64,000 bases of DNA, taken from the NCBI RefSeq assembly GCF_042676065.1, contig NZ_JBHTJO010000001.1, positions 1,364,001 to 1,428,000 of the forward strand. The letters run 5' to 3'. The position numbers and the translations under genes were made by a program. The notes beneath the pieces are model-generated. The model was not told the origin of the DNA. It made no database searches and saw nothing but the letters and a program-made list of their open reading frames with translations. This DNA is from Methyloligella solikamskensis. Its GTDB lineage: Bacteria > Pseudomonadota > Alphaproteobacteria > Rhizobiales > Methyloligellaceae. Of this stretch, positions 1 through 8,779 are shown piece after piece; position 1 is the stretch's first letter, and each line of letters begins with the position of its first letter.

Positions 1-10
1 GACAGGGCTG

Positions 11-1375
11 ATGAGGCGTAAATCTCTCGCCTACCGGCTGTTCGTATCGGCCGCGATCTGGACGCTGGTGGTGGTGCCGGCGGCCGCCATCCTGCTCATC
101 TCGTTCTATCGTCAATCGGTGGAGCGGAATTTCGACGCCCGCCTCAACGCCTATCTCACAGGGCTGGTCGCCTCCAGCACGGCGGATGGCGGCACGACGC
201 CCACCGCGCCCGCCAATCTCGGCGAGCCTCTCTTCACCATTCCCTTCTCCGGCTGGTACTGGCAGATCAAGCTGTTCAAGAAGGGGACCCCGCCTCTCTT
301 CGTCTCCGACTCCCTCCTCGATCAACGTCTGTGGCTTCCGAGCGTGCTCGGTGCGGAGCCCGACGAGAACCTGATCTATCGCGCCTATATGAAAGGGCCG
401 GAAGGTCAGCGGCTGCGCGTACTCGAACGCCAGATCCGTCTGGAGGGGCCGAGCCACCGGCCGTATTCCTATGCGGTTGCGGGGGATGCGGCGGAGATCG
501 AGGACGATCTCGCCGACTTCACCACCATGTTGATCGCAGCACTCGCTTTGCTCGGCTTCGGGCTCATAGTGGCGACGTTCTTCCAGGTGCGCTTCGGGCT
601 CCTGCCGCTGCGGGCCGTCCGGGAGGATCTTGCCGCGATCCGCTCGGGCAAGGCGGAGTATTTGGAAGGCGACGTCCCTGTCGAAATCCAACCGCTGCAG
701 AAAGAGCTCAACGCGCTCATCGAATCCAACCGCGAGATCGTGGAGCGGGCGCGCACCCATGTCGGCAATCTGGCCCATGCGCTGAAGACCCCCTTGAGCG
801 TCATCGGCAACGAGGCCCGCGGCAAGCGGACGGCGCTCGCCAAGAAGGTGCTGGAGCAGACCGACATCATGCGCACCCAGATCACCCATCATCTGGATAG
901 GGCGCGCATGGTGGCGCGGACCACGGCGCTGGGCAGCGTCACCGAGGTTTCGGAAGTTGTGGAGGGGCTGAAGCGTGCGCTCGTCCGCATCTACAGCGAG
1001 AAGGGCGTCCAGATCGATATCGATTGTCCGGACGGCATCCTCTTCCAGGGAGAGCGGCAGGATTTCGAGGAGATGGCCGGCAACCTGATGGACAATGCCT
1101 GCAAGTGGTGCCGGGAGACGGTCCGGGTCAGCGTCTCGAAGGCCGAGGGCGACGAATATCTGGTGGTGACCGTCGACGATGACGGGCCTGGCCTCGACGA
1201 AGCGGAGCGGGAGCGCGCGGTGAAGCGCGGCCAGCGTCTCGACGAGACGAAGCCGGGCTCAGGCCTCGGGCTCTCCATCGTGGCCGATCTCGCACATCTC
1301 TATAAGGGAGCGCTCGCGCTGGAGCCTTCGCCGAACGGTGGATTACGCGCGAAACTGACGCTTCCGGCCGGATAA
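11..1375 (+). CDS. PhoQ-like sensor histidine kinase
   Basis: Membrane-bound two-component sensor kinase of 454 residues. Two membrane segments (about 12-32 and 172-192) flank a periplasmic sensor region of some 140 residues. A HAMP-like linker follows, then the phosphoacceptor motif LAHALKTPLS with His256, an N-box (NLMDNACKW) and the ATP-binding DDDGPGLD and GSGLGLSI motifs. The ATG overlaps an upstream TGA (bases 9-11, TGATG), so the gene is probably translationally coupled to a preceding gene cut off by the window edge, most likely its OmpR-type response regulator. The HALKTPL form of the H-box is typical of the PhoQ-type kinases found upstream of ccm genes in Rhizobiales. Kinase assignment is firm; the signal sensed is unknown. 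Confidence 0.88.
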   Translation: MRRKSLAYRLFVSAAIWTLVVVPAAAILLISFYRQSVERNFDARLNAYLTGLVASSTADGGTTPTAPANLGEPLFTIPFSGWYWQIKLFKKGTPPLFVSDSLLDQRLWLPSVLGAEPDENLIYRAYMKGPEGQRLRVLERQIRLEGPSHRPYSYAVAGDAAEIEDDLADFTTMLIAALALLGFGLIVATFFQVRFGLLPLRAVREDLAAIRSGKAEYLEGDVPVEIQPLQKELNALIESNREIVERARTHVGNLAHALKTPLSVIGNEARGKRTALAKKVLEQTDIMRTQITHHLDRARMVARTTALGSVTEVSEVVEGLKRALVRIYSEKGVQIDIDCPDGILFQGERQDFEEMAGNLMDNACKWCRETVRVSVSKAEGDEYLVVTVDDDGPGLDEAERERAVKRGQRLDETKPGSGLGLSIVADLAHLYKGALALEPSPNGGLRAKLTLPAG

Positions 1376-1502
1376 CAGGCCGCAACCTGCTTATTTCCGA
1401 CAAATTTTTGATCTTTAAGGGAAAGCAGCTGGTTAACGATGAATTAGCACTTCAAGACGGCGTGTTCCTGAGGGGCTGTAACGGTTGGGAAGGGGGCGAT
1501 CC

Positions 1503-1961
1503 ATGCGGATTTTGGCGCTCATTTTGGTTTTGGCGATGCCGCTGACGCTCGGCGCGTGCGCGAGCAAGCAGGATACGGGCACCTTGATCGGTGCCGCGGC
1601 CGGCGGCCTGATCGGCAATCAGTTTGGTAGCGGCGGCGGACGTGTGGCTGCGACGGCAGTCGGCGCGGTGGCCGGCGGCATCATCGGCAACACGATCGGT
1701 GCCAATATGGACGCGCGCGACCGCCAGATGGCGGCAGCAGCGGAGTACCGGGCTCTCGAATACGGCCAGCCGGGACGGCCCGTGGCCTGGGACAATCCGA
1801 ATTCCAATTATCGCGGCCAGGTTGAGGCGGGGAACTACTACGATCGCGGCGGCAGCCGGTGCCGGCCGTTCACCCACACCATCTATATCGATGGACGGCC
1901 TGAGGTCTCCCGCGGCACGGCGTGCCGCCAGCCCGACGGCACTTGGCGTACGGTCGGCTAA
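1503..1961 (+). CDS. Glycine-zipper 2TM outer-membrane lipoprotein (17 kDa antigen-like)
   Basis: Small lipoprotein of 152 residues. The N-terminus has a signal peptide ending in a lipobox, LTLGAC, with the Cys as the expected lipid anchor. Next comes a glycine zipper (GAAAGGLIGNQFG and GAVAGGIIGNTIG), the hallmark of the 17 kDa surface antigen/SlyB-like families. The C-terminal half resembles the usual RxPFxxxIxIDGRxE...GTACRQPDGTW tail. I chose ATG 1503 because a GGGAAGGGGG ribosome site lies just before it; the in-frame TTG at 1485 would put six extra residues ahead of the signal peptide. It stands alone, 127 bases after the kinase gene. Probably a structural or stress-related envelope protein; exact role unknown. 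Confidence 0.82.
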   Translation: MRILALILVLAMPLTLGACASKQDTGTLIGAAAGGLIGNQFGSGGGRVAATAVGAVAGGIIGNTIGANMDARDRQMAAAAEYRALEYGQPGRPVAWDNPNSNYRGQVEAGNYYDRGGSRCRPFTHTIYIDGRPEVSRGTACRQPDGTWRTVG

Positions 1962-2084
1962 GTCAGCCTGACCAACGATATCGGCATGCGCCGTCACCCG
2001 TCCTGCGGCTCGGCGGCGCTTGCCCTTCCTCGCGGCTTTCCCTATGGCTAGGCCTCAAATTTCGAGCTGAGGTCTAAGCTCCTC

Positions 2085-3239
2085 ATGTTGTGGATTATTT
2101 TCCTGTGTTTGACGGCAGCGGTGCTGCTTGCCCTGTTGCGTCCGCTGTTCAGCGGCGCGGGTGAGGAGGCCGGGCGCGATGCTGCCAATGCGCAGGTCTA
2201 TCGTGATCAGCTGAAAGAGATCGACAGCGATCTGGAGCGTGGGCTCATCGGCGAATCCGAGGCGAAAGCTGCGCGGCTCGAGATCGAGCGGCGGCTGTTG
2301 GCCACGGCCGAAGCGCAGCGTGAAGCGGGGGAGCCCCGGAAGGGCGCGCCCATCTTCATCGCCGTTGCCGTGGCGGTTGCCCTGCCTCTTATCGTCCTCG
2401 GATTCTATCTCAGCTACGGCTCGCCTGAGCTGCCGGACCAGCCGCTTCTCGTGCGGCTCCAGAAGCCGGTGGACGAGCGCAATGTCGGCGAGATGATCGC
2501 GCGGGTCCAAGCCAGGCTCAAAGCGAATCCCGATGACGGTCAGGGCTGGGCAGTGATCGCGCCGGTCTATGTCAGCGTCCGCCGTTTCGATCAGGCGATG
2601 GATGCCTATCGGAAGGCCATCAGTCTGTTGGGGCCGCGCCCGGATCTGCTGGCTGGCTATGGCGAGGCGATGGTGTTCGCCAATGACGGGACGGTGAACG
2701 CTCAATCCCGTGAAATTCTGGAACGTGCGGTGGCGGAGGATCCGACGCTGGTGAAGCCGCGTATCCTGCTGGCCTATAGCGAAGAGCAGGCCGGCGATTA
2801 TTCCGCGGCGCTGGCCCGCTGGCGCGAGCTGGAAAAGCTCGTGAAGGACGACGAGCGCTGGGCGCCGCTGGTGGCTCAGAGGATCGCCGCGGCCCAGGCC
2901 AAGAGCGACGGCACCGCGCCGCCTCAGACATCGCCTCGGTCTCCCATGGCGCAAGGGCAGCGCGGGCCCGATGCGGGCGATATGGCGGCGGCAAGGAACA
3001 TGTCGCCGGAGCAACGCAAGCAGATGGTCGAGGGTATGGTCGCCAAGCTCGCCGACCGGCTGGAGCAGAACGGCGACGATTTGGACGGTTGGCTGCAGCT
3101 CGTCCGGTCCTATGTGGTTTTGGACAAGAAGGACGAGGCGCGTACGGCGCTGGCCAAGGCCAAGGCGCAGTTCAGCGACCAACCTTCCGCATTACAGCGA
3201 CTTAATTCATTGGCCAGTGAACTTGGTATAAGTTCCTGA
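2085..3239 (+). CDS. ccmI: Cytochrome c biogenesis protein CcmI (CycH)
   Basis: First gene of the ccmI-ccmE-ccmF-ccmH group. CcmI holds apocytochrome c for the CcmF/CcmH haem lyase in the periplasm. The 384-residue protein starts with a membrane helix, then a Leu/Ala-rich cytoplasmic loop (DQLKEIDSDLERGLIGESEA, typical of the family), a second helix near residues 88-110 and a large periplasmic TPR-like domain holding repeats such as AWAVIAPVYVSVRRFDQAMDAYRKA-type helices and GWLQLVRSYVVL near the end. ATG 2085 is preceded by a GAGGT element. The gene is followed 40 bases later by ccmE. Other ccm genes (ccmABCDG) are not in this window, as is usual in Rhizobiales. Confidence 0.93.
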   Translation: MLWIIFLCLTAAVLLALLRPLFSGAGEEAGRDAANAQVYRDQLKEIDSDLERGLIGESEAKAARLEIERRLLATAEAQREAGEPRKGAPIFIAVAVAVALPLIVLGFYLSYGSPELPDQPLLVRLQKPVDERNVGEMIARVQARLKANPDDGQGWAVIAPVYVSVRRFDQAMDAYRKAISLLGPRPDLLAGYGEAMVFANDGTVNAQSREILERAVAEDPTLVKPRILLAYSEEQAGDYSAALARWRELEKLVKDDERWAPLVAQRIAAAQAKSDGTAPPQTSPRSPMAQGQRGPDAGDMAAARNMSPEQRKQMVEGMVAKLADRLEQNGDDLDGWLQLVRSYVVLDKKDEARTALAKAKAQFSDQPSALQRLNSLASELGISS

Positions 3240-3279
3240 GCGTTGAGATCGAGAAACTGGGACAAGGGTTGAACGTTCG

Positions 3280-3753
3280 ATGACCCGCAAGCAGCGCAGG
3301 AGTGTGCTCATCGGCGGCTGCATGGCCGTACTGGCCGTCGCGGTCGGGCTGGTGCTGTTCGCGCTCAGCGATTCCATCGTCTTCTTCTATAGCCCGAGCG
3401 AAGTGATGGCGAAGGAGCTGTCGCCGGGTCAGCGCTTTCGCCTCGGCGGGCTGGTGGAGGATGGCAGCGTGGTGCGCAATCGCGGAACGACCGTGCGCTT
3501 CGTCATAACCGACAAGGCCAAGGATCTGCCGGTGACCTATACGGGCGTGCTGCCCGATCTCTTCCGCGAAGGGCAGGGCGTTGTGGCGGAAGGCATGCTC
3601 GGGGCCGACGGCGTGTTCCAGGCCGACAAGGTTCTCGCCAAGCATGACGAGAACTACATGCCGCCGGAAGTCGCGGCGAAGCTGAAGGAGCAGGGGCTCT
3701 GGGAAGGACCGGAGCAGGCGTCCCGAGAAGCAGAGCCCAGCAAGGTCAACTGA
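3280..3753 (+). CDS. ccmE: Cytochrome c maturation haem chaperone CcmE
   Basis: Periplasmic haem chaperone (CycJ) of 157 residues that carries haem from the CcmABCD exporter to the CcmF/H lyase. One N-terminal membrane anchor (about residues 9-30) precedes the OB-fold beta-barrel domain, with the conserved RLGGLV, VTYTGVLPDLFREGQG and VLAKHDENYMPP segments. His122 in AKHDENY is the expected covalent haem-binding residue and Tyr126 the axial ligand. Length and motifs fit the family well. It lies between ccmI and ccmF, 4 bases before the ccmF ATG, so the genes should be co-transcribed and translationally coupled. Confidence 0.96.
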   Translation: MTRKQRRSVLIGGCMAVLAVAVGLVLFALSDSIVFFYSPSEVMAKELSPGQRFRLGGLVEDGSVVRNRGTTVRFVITDKAKDLPVTYTGVLPDLFREGQGVVAEGMLGADGVFQADKVLAKHDENYMPPEVAAKLKEQGLWEGPEQASREAEPSKVN

Positions 3754-3757
3754 TCCC

Positions 3758-5743
3758 ATGATTGCCGAGACCGGCCATTTCGCGCTCATTCTGGCGCTGG
3801 CGATCGCCATCATTCAGATGGTGCTGCCGCTTTATGGCGCGCGCCGCAACGACCCGCAGCTCATGGCGGTGGCGGTGCCGGCCGCCCAGGCGCAATTCCT
3901 TCTGGTGGCGCTCGCCTTCATGGCGCTGATGACCGCCTATGTGACGTCTGACTTCTCCATCCTGAACGTCTACGAGAACTCCAGCTCGGCGAAGCCGCTG
4001 CTCTACAAGATCTCCGGCGTGTGGGGGAACCATGAAGGCTCCATGGTGCTGTGGGTGCTGATCCTGGCGCTGTTCGGGGCAGGTGTCGCGACCTACGGCC
4101 GAAACCTGCCGCGCAGCCTCCAGGCCAATGTGCTTTCGGTGCAGGGCGCGATCAGCGTGGCCTTCCTGCTGTTCATCGTGACCACGTCGAACCCGTTCGT
4201 GCGGCTCGATCCGGCGCCCTTCGAGGGGCAGGGATTCAATCCCGTGCTGCAGGATCCCGCGCTCGCCATCCACCCGCCCTTCCTCTACGCGGGCTATGTC
4301 GGCTTCTCCATGGCGTTCTCCTTCGCCATCGCCGCGCTGATCGACGGGCGGATCGATGCGGCCTGGGCGCGTTGGGTGCGCCCCTGGACGCTCGCGGCCT
4401 GGATGTGCCTCACCATCGGCATCGCGCTCGGCTCCTGGTGGGCCTATTACGAGCTCGGCTGGGGCGGGTTTTGGTTCTGGGATCCGGTGGAGAACGCCTC
4501 ATTCATGCCCTGGCTTTCCGGCACGGCGCTGCTCCATTCGGCGCTGGTGATGGAGAAGCGCGACGCCCTCAAGATCTGGACCATCCTGCTCGCCATCATC
4601 ACCTTCTCCCTGAGCCTGGTCGGCACCTTCCTGGTGCGCTCTGGCGTGCTCACCTCGGTGCATGCCTTTGCCGTCGACCCGGCCCGAGGCGTCTTCATCC
4701 TGGGCATCATGGCCGTGTTCATCGGCGGGGCGCTGGCCCTGTTTGCCTGGCGCGCGCCGCTGCTGCGCCAGGGCGGCATCTTCGCGCCTATCAGCCGGGA
4801 AGGGGCGCTGGTCTTCAACAACCTGATCCTGGTGACGGCGTGCGCCGCCGTGTTCGTCGGCACGCTCTATCCGCTGGCGTTGGAATCGGTGACCAACGAG
4901 AAAATCTCGGTCGGCCCGCCCTTCTTCAACTACACCTTCGTGCCGCTTATCCTGCCGCTCCTGATCGCCGTGCCCGTCGGGCCGTTCCTGGCGTGGAAGC
5001 GGGGCGATCTTTATGCGGTTGCCCAACGGCTGATGGTCGCGGCCATCGTCGCGCTTGCGACCGTCGTCATTGTGTTTGCCATTCAGGGCAGGGGCCCGTG
5101 GCTGGCACCGCTCGGCATTGGGCTTGGCATCTGGCTGATTGCCGGTGCCGTATCTGAGCTCGCCTTCCGCGCCAAGCTGTTCAAGGTCTCGGCCGCGGAG
5201 AGCTGGCGGCGCTTCATCAATCTGCCGCGCTCCAGCTTCGGCACTACCTTGGCTCATGCGGGCGTCGGCCTGTCGGTGATCGGCATCGTGGCGACGTCCG
5301 CGTGGCGCGTGGAAGACATCACCGCCATGAAGCCCGGAGAGGCCACGGAGATCGCCGGCTACCGGCTGGTCTTCGAAGGCGTCTCGGAACGGGCGGGCCC
5401 GAATTACGACGAGCAGCTTGCGAGCTTCCAGGTGTTCAGGGGCGACAGCGAGGTCACCGAGCTACACCCGACGAAGCGGCAATTCACCATCGAAGGCTCG
5501 GCCACCACGGAAGCGGCGATCTACAATGCCTGGGGCGGCGACCTCTACGCGGTGCTTGGCGATCCGCTGGAGGATGGCGCCTACAGCATTCGCGTCTATT
5601 TCAATCCGCTGGTGCGGCTGATCTGGATCGGCGCCGTGGTCATGTTCCTAGGGGGAGCCCTCTCCCTCTTCGACCGGCGCTTGCGGGTGGGGGCGCCGAA
5701 GCGTGCTGCCGCGCCGCAAGGAAAGCTCGCCGATGCCAAATAG
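3758..5743 (+). CDS. ccmF: Haem lyase subunit CcmF (CycK)
   Basis: Multi-spanning inner-membrane haem lyase component of 661 residues that attaches haem to apocytochrome c. The Trp-rich haem-handling WWD motif is intact around residues 227-247 (WGGFWFWDPVENASFMPWL), and further conserved His-bearing loops are visible, such as AIHPPFLYAGYVG. About 15 hydrophobic segments and a periplasmic domain near residues 525-620 match family topology. It starts 4 bases after ccmE and its last 11 bases overlap the start of ccmH, supporting one operon. Confidence 0.96.
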   Translation: MIAETGHFALILALAIAIIQMVLPLYGARRNDPQLMAVAVPAAQAQFLLVALAFMALMTAYVTSDFSILNVYENSSSAKPLLYKISGVWGNHEGSMVLWVLILALFGAGVATYGRNLPRSLQANVLSVQGAISVAFLLFIVTTSNPFVRLDPAPFEGQGFNPVLQDPALAIHPPFLYAGYVGFSMAFSFAIAALIDGRIDAAWARWVRPWTLAAWMCLTIGIALGSWWAYYELGWGGFWFWDPVENASFMPWLSGTALLHSALVMEKRDALKIWTILLAIITFSLSLVGTFLVRSGVLTSVHAFAVDPARGVFILGIMAVFIGGALALFAWRAPLLRQGGIFAPISREGALVFNNLILVTACAAVFVGTLYPLALESVTNEKISVGPPFFNYTFVPLILPLLIAVPVGPFLAWKRGDLYAVAQRLMVAAIVALATVVIVFAIQGRGPWLAPLGIGLGIWLIAGAVSELAFRAKLFKVSAAESWRRFINLPRSSFGTTLAHAGVGLSVIGIVATSAWRVEDITAMKPGEATEIAGYRLVFEGVSERAGPNYDEQLASFQVFRGDSEVTELHPTKRQFTIEGSATTEAAIYNAWGGDLYAVLGDPLEDGAYSIRVYFNPLVRLIWIGAVVMFLGGALSLFDRRLRVGAPKRAAAPQGKLADAK

Positions 5744-6221
5744 GGCCGGTCTCCATCGTCATCTGCTTGCGACGCTGCTCGCGCTTCTCGTCGGCCTGAC
5801 GAGTGTTGCGCCGGCCTTCGCGGTGCAGCCCGACGAGGTGCTGGACGATCCGGCGCTTGAGCAGCGGGCACGGGACATTTCGGCGAATCTGCGCTGCCTG
5901 GTCTGCCAGAATCAGTCCATCGACGATTCCAACGCCCCGCTCGCCAAGGACTTGCGGGTGCTGGTCCGCGACCAGCTCAAGGCCGGCAAGACCGACGAAG
6001 AGATCATGGATTACGTGGTGGCGCGCTATGGGGAGTTCGTGCTGCTGACGCCGGTCTGGGCACCCCACACGCTGCTGCTGTGGCTGGCCACGCCGATCCT
6101 ACTGATCATCGGTCTCATCATCGTTGTGATGCTCTTCCGCAGGCGCGCCGCGGTGCCCGAGGCCAAGCCGCTTTCGGCGGCCGAAAAGCGCCGTCTGAAC
6201 AAGATGCTGGACCAGACTTAA
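5733..6221 (+). CDS. ccmH: Cytochrome c biogenesis protein CcmH (CycL)
   Basis: Thiol-redox component of the haem lyase, acting on apocytochrome CXXCH cysteines in the periplasm. The 162-residue protein has a signal peptide (cleavage near AFA at 30), the redox motif RCLVCQNQSI with Cys55 and Cys58, the conserved DYVVARYGEFVLLTP segment and a C-terminal membrane helix around residues 112-132. I chose ATG 5733, inside the end of ccmF (ATGCCAAATAG overlap), because AGGAAAG sits at proper spacing; an upstream in-frame non-ATG start at 5703 would add ten residues before the signal peptide. The protein is of the short CcmH type, with the CcmI function encoded separately upstream. Confidence 0.95.
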   Translation: MPNRAGLHRHLLATLLALLVGLTSVAPAFAVQPDEVLDDPALEQRARDISANLRCLVCQNQSIDDSNAPLAKDLRVLVRDQLKAGKTDEEIMDYVVARYGEFVLLTPVWAPHTLLLWLATPILLIIGLIIVVMLFRRRAAVPEAKPLSAAEKRRLNKMLDQT

Positions 6222-6419
6222 GGCGGGTCCGCACACTGCTTTTCCTGCCTCTTTACCTCTCCTTCGGGCGGCCGGTCCCGGCCTCGCCTCCTCCCTACCT
6301 TACGTAAATTTAATCCTCCCGAAACGGCGTCGTAAGCCGCGAACCTCTATATCGGCTGCCAGTAGTCTTGCTCCTCCCAACGCCAGGCTTCACTGACAGA
6401 CATCTGACAAGAGGTTCAC

Positions 6420-7973
6420 ATGCAATCCAACGACACTCGCTCAACTGCGCCGGAGAGTCCGCGCAAGAGCCGGTTCTTCGGCCGCCCGGCAATGTTTGCC
6501 GTGGCGCTGATCGGCGCCGGCGCGCTCGGCTTCTCCATGGCCGACAGCGTGCCTTTCGCATCCGCTGAGCCCGTTCCGACTTCGCCACCGGTGACGTCAT
6601 CGGCGCCCAACTTCTCCGATCTGGTGAAGAAGGTGAGCCCCGCGGTGGTCAGCATCAACGTGAAGGGCAACACGAACGGCGGGGAAGGCGAGTTCGATAT
6701 TCCGGGCATGCCCGATATCCCGAAGGACAGCCCGTTCTATGAGTTCTTCAAGCGCTTCGGCCAGGGGCCGAAGGGCATGCCGGACCGTCACCCGATGCAG
6801 GCGCAAGGGTCCGGCTTCTTCATCTCGCCCGATGGCTATCTCGTCACAAACAACCACGTTGTCGAGGAAGCCGACGAGATCACCGTCACCATGGAAGACG
6901 GCGAGCAGTACAAGGCGGAGCTGGTGGGCAACGACCCGCGCACCGATGTCGCCCTGCTGAAGGTCGAAGGCGACGAGCTGCCTTACGTCGAGTTCTCCGA
7001 CAAGGATCCGGAAGTCGGCGAGTGGGTGCTGGCGGTCGGCAATCCGTTCGGCCTCGGCGGCACGGTGACGGCGGGCATCATCTCCGCCCATAACCGCGAT
7101 ATCGGCTCCGGCCCGTACGACTATCTGCAGATCGACGCGGCGGTGAACCGCGGCAATTCCGGCGGTCCGTCCTTTACCCTCGACGGCAAGGTCGTCGGCA
7201 TGAACACGGCGATCTTCTCGCCGTCGGGCGGCAATGTGGGCATCGCATTCGCCGTTCCAGCCGCGCTGGTGAAAGAGGTCGTCGGTCAGCTGAAGACCTC
7301 CGGCTCCGTCGATCGCGGCTGGCTCGGTGTCGTCATCCAGAACGTCACGGACGATCTTGCCGATGGCGTTGGCCTGGATGAGGCCAAGGGCGCGCTCGTC
7401 TCGAAGGTTTCCGAGGACGGTCCGGCCGCTGCGGAAGGCATTGAGGCCGGTGACGTGATCGTCGCGGTCAACGGCGAAGAGGTCGAGGATTCCCGCGATC
7501 TCGCCCGTAAGATCGCCGAGCTCGAGCCCGACACGGATGTGACCCTTTCGGTCAACCGCTATGGCGATGAGCGCGAGGTCGACGTGACCCTCGGTAAGTT
7601 CCCCTCCGGCAAGCAGCTCGCGAAGCTTCGCGGCGATGAGACGCCGGAAGAGGACAGCAACGGCGAAGAGATGAAGGACCTCGGTCTTTCGATCGCGCCG
7701 GCTGCCAGCGTGCCTGGTGCCGGTGAGGAGGGCGTCGTGATCACCGAGATCGCGCCCGACAGCGACGCCGCCGAGAAAGGTCTCTCGGTCGGCGACGTGA
7801 TCCTCCAGGTCGGTGGCAAGGACGTCACCAGTGCCAAGGACATTTCGGAAGGTATCCGCGAGACCATGTCCAAGCCCAAGAACAAGGGCAAGGAGAAGGT
7901 CAACGTGATCTTCCGTGTGAAATCCGGCGATCGCATGAGCTTCGTGGCCCTGGCACTTAAGAACCAGGCCTAA
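6420..7973 (+). CDS. degP: Do/DegP family periplasmic serine protease
   Basis: Periplasmic protease-chaperone (HtrA/MucD/DegP) of 517 residues. It has an N-terminal membrane/signal segment (about 22-42), a trypsin-like domain with the triad His146 (TNNHVV), Asp176 (RTDVALL) and Ser247 (NRGNSGGP), then two PDZ domains (about 300-390 and 415-515) with the carboxylate-binding-loop region GWLGV near residue 300. It degrades or refolds misfolded envelope proteins. It sits between the ccm genes and feuP; Sinorhizobium relatives have degP1 at the same place. A 198-base gap upstream should hold its promoter, and a GC-rich hairpin follows the stop codon. Confidence 0.95.
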   Translation: MQSNDTRSTAPESPRKSRFFGRPAMFAVALIGAGALGFSMADSVPFASAEPVPTSPPVTSSAPNFSDLVKKVSPAVVSINVKGNTNGGEGEFDIPGMPDIPKDSPFYEFFKRFGQGPKGMPDRHPMQAQGSGFFISPDGYLVTNNHVVEEADEITVTMEDGEQYKAELVGNDPRTDVALLKVEGDELPYVEFSDKDPEVGEWVLAVGNPFGLGGTVTAGIISAHNRDIGSGPYDYLQIDAAVNRGNSGGPSFTLDGKVVGMNTAIFSPSGGNVGIAFAVPAALVKEVVGQLKTSGSVDRGWLGVVIQNVTDDLADGVGLDEAKGALVSKVSEDGPAAAEGIEAGDVIVAVNGEEVEDSRDLARKIAELEPDTDVTLSVNRYGDEREVDVTLGKFPSGKQLAKLRGDETPEEDSNGEEMKDLGLSIAPAASVPGAGEEGVVITEIAPDSDAAEKGLSVGDVILQVGGKDVTSAKDISEGIRETMSKPKNKGKEKVNVIFRVKSGDRMSFVALALKNQA

Positions 7974-7987
7974 CGCTCGACGCCGGA

Positions 7988-8030
7988 GGGCGGCGCGGCC
8001 TTCCCCCACCCCCCAACCGCGCCGCCCCCC
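7988..8030 (+). terminator. Candidate terminator hairpin after degP
   Basis: A perfect 11-bp GC stem (arms 7988-7998 and 8017-8027) with a C-rich loop of 18 bases is followed by CCC and only a short TTT. It could end the degP transcript or partly uncouple it from feuP. The poor U-tract and long loop make intrinsic termination uncertain. Confidence 0.4.
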
Positions 8031-8098
8031 TTTCATTTGCCGCGTAGGCTCCACCGCAGCTAGCGTCGGTTCAGGAGCAGACCGGGAGATTTCCTAAG

Positions 8099-8779
8099 AT
8101 GCGTGTTCTGGTGATCGAGGACGACCAGGAGACCGCGACGTTCCTTCAGCGGGCGCTGAAAGAATCCGGCCACATGGCCGAGCACGCCGCGGACGGCCAG
8201 ACCGGCCTGGAGCTCGCCAAGGCCAACGCCTACGACATCCTCATCGTCGACCGCATGCTGCCCAAATGTGATGGGCTCACCGTGATCGGAATGCTGAGGG
8301 CCGACGACGTGCATACACCGGCGCTGATCCTGAGCGCGCTGGACGGCGTGGACGAGCGGGTCAAAGGCTTACGCGCCGGCGGCGACGACTATCTCACCAA
8401 GCCCTACGCATTCTCGGAGCTTCTCGCCCGCATCGAAGTGTTGGCCAGGCGGACCTCACCAGACGAGGCGAGCACCAAGCTCCAGGTGGGCGATCTTACC
8501 CTGGACCGTCTCACCCACAAGGTGGCCCGCGCCGGCGAACCGATCCTCCTCCAGCCGCGGGAGTTCCGGCTGCTGGAATATCTCATGAAGCATGCGGGCC
8601 AGGTGGTGACCCGCACCATGCTCCTGGAGAATGTCTGGGATTATCACTTCGATCCGCAGACCAATGTGATCGACGTCCACATCTCGCGGCTGCGTTCCAA
8701 AATCGACAAGAGCTTCGACAAGCCCCTCCTGCACACCGTCCGCGGCGCCGGCTATACGATCCGTGACAGCGCCCAGTAA
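8099..8779 (+). CDS. feuP: OmpR/PhoB-family response regulator, FeuP-like
   Basis: DNA-binding response regulator of 226 residues. The receiver domain (1-115) has the acidic pair Glu7/Asp8-Asp9, the phosphoacceptor Asp51 (ILIVDRMLP), Ser/Thr near 80 and Lys102 (YLTKPYAFSEL). The winged helix (about 128-222) has the usual RPREFRLLEYLM-type segment and DVHISRLRSKID recognition region. The stop overlaps the GTG of the kinase gene by 17 bases. The position between degP and a kinase followed by glnE matches FeuPQ of Sinorhizobium meliloti, which responds to low osmolarity and controls cyclic glucan export. The small feuN gene that precedes feuP there is absent: only 125 bases separate it from degP. 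Confidence 0.85.
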   Translation: MRVLVIEDDQETATFLQRALKESGHMAEHAADGQTGLELAKANAYDILIVDRMLPKCDGLTVIGMLRADDVHTPALILSALDGVDERVKGLRAGGDDYLTKPYAFSELLARIEVLARRTSPDEASTKLQVGDLTLDRLTHKVARAGEPILLQPREFRLLEYLMKHAGQVVTRTMLLENVWDYHFDPQTNVIDVHISRLRSKIDKSFDKPLLHTVRGAGYTIRDSAQ

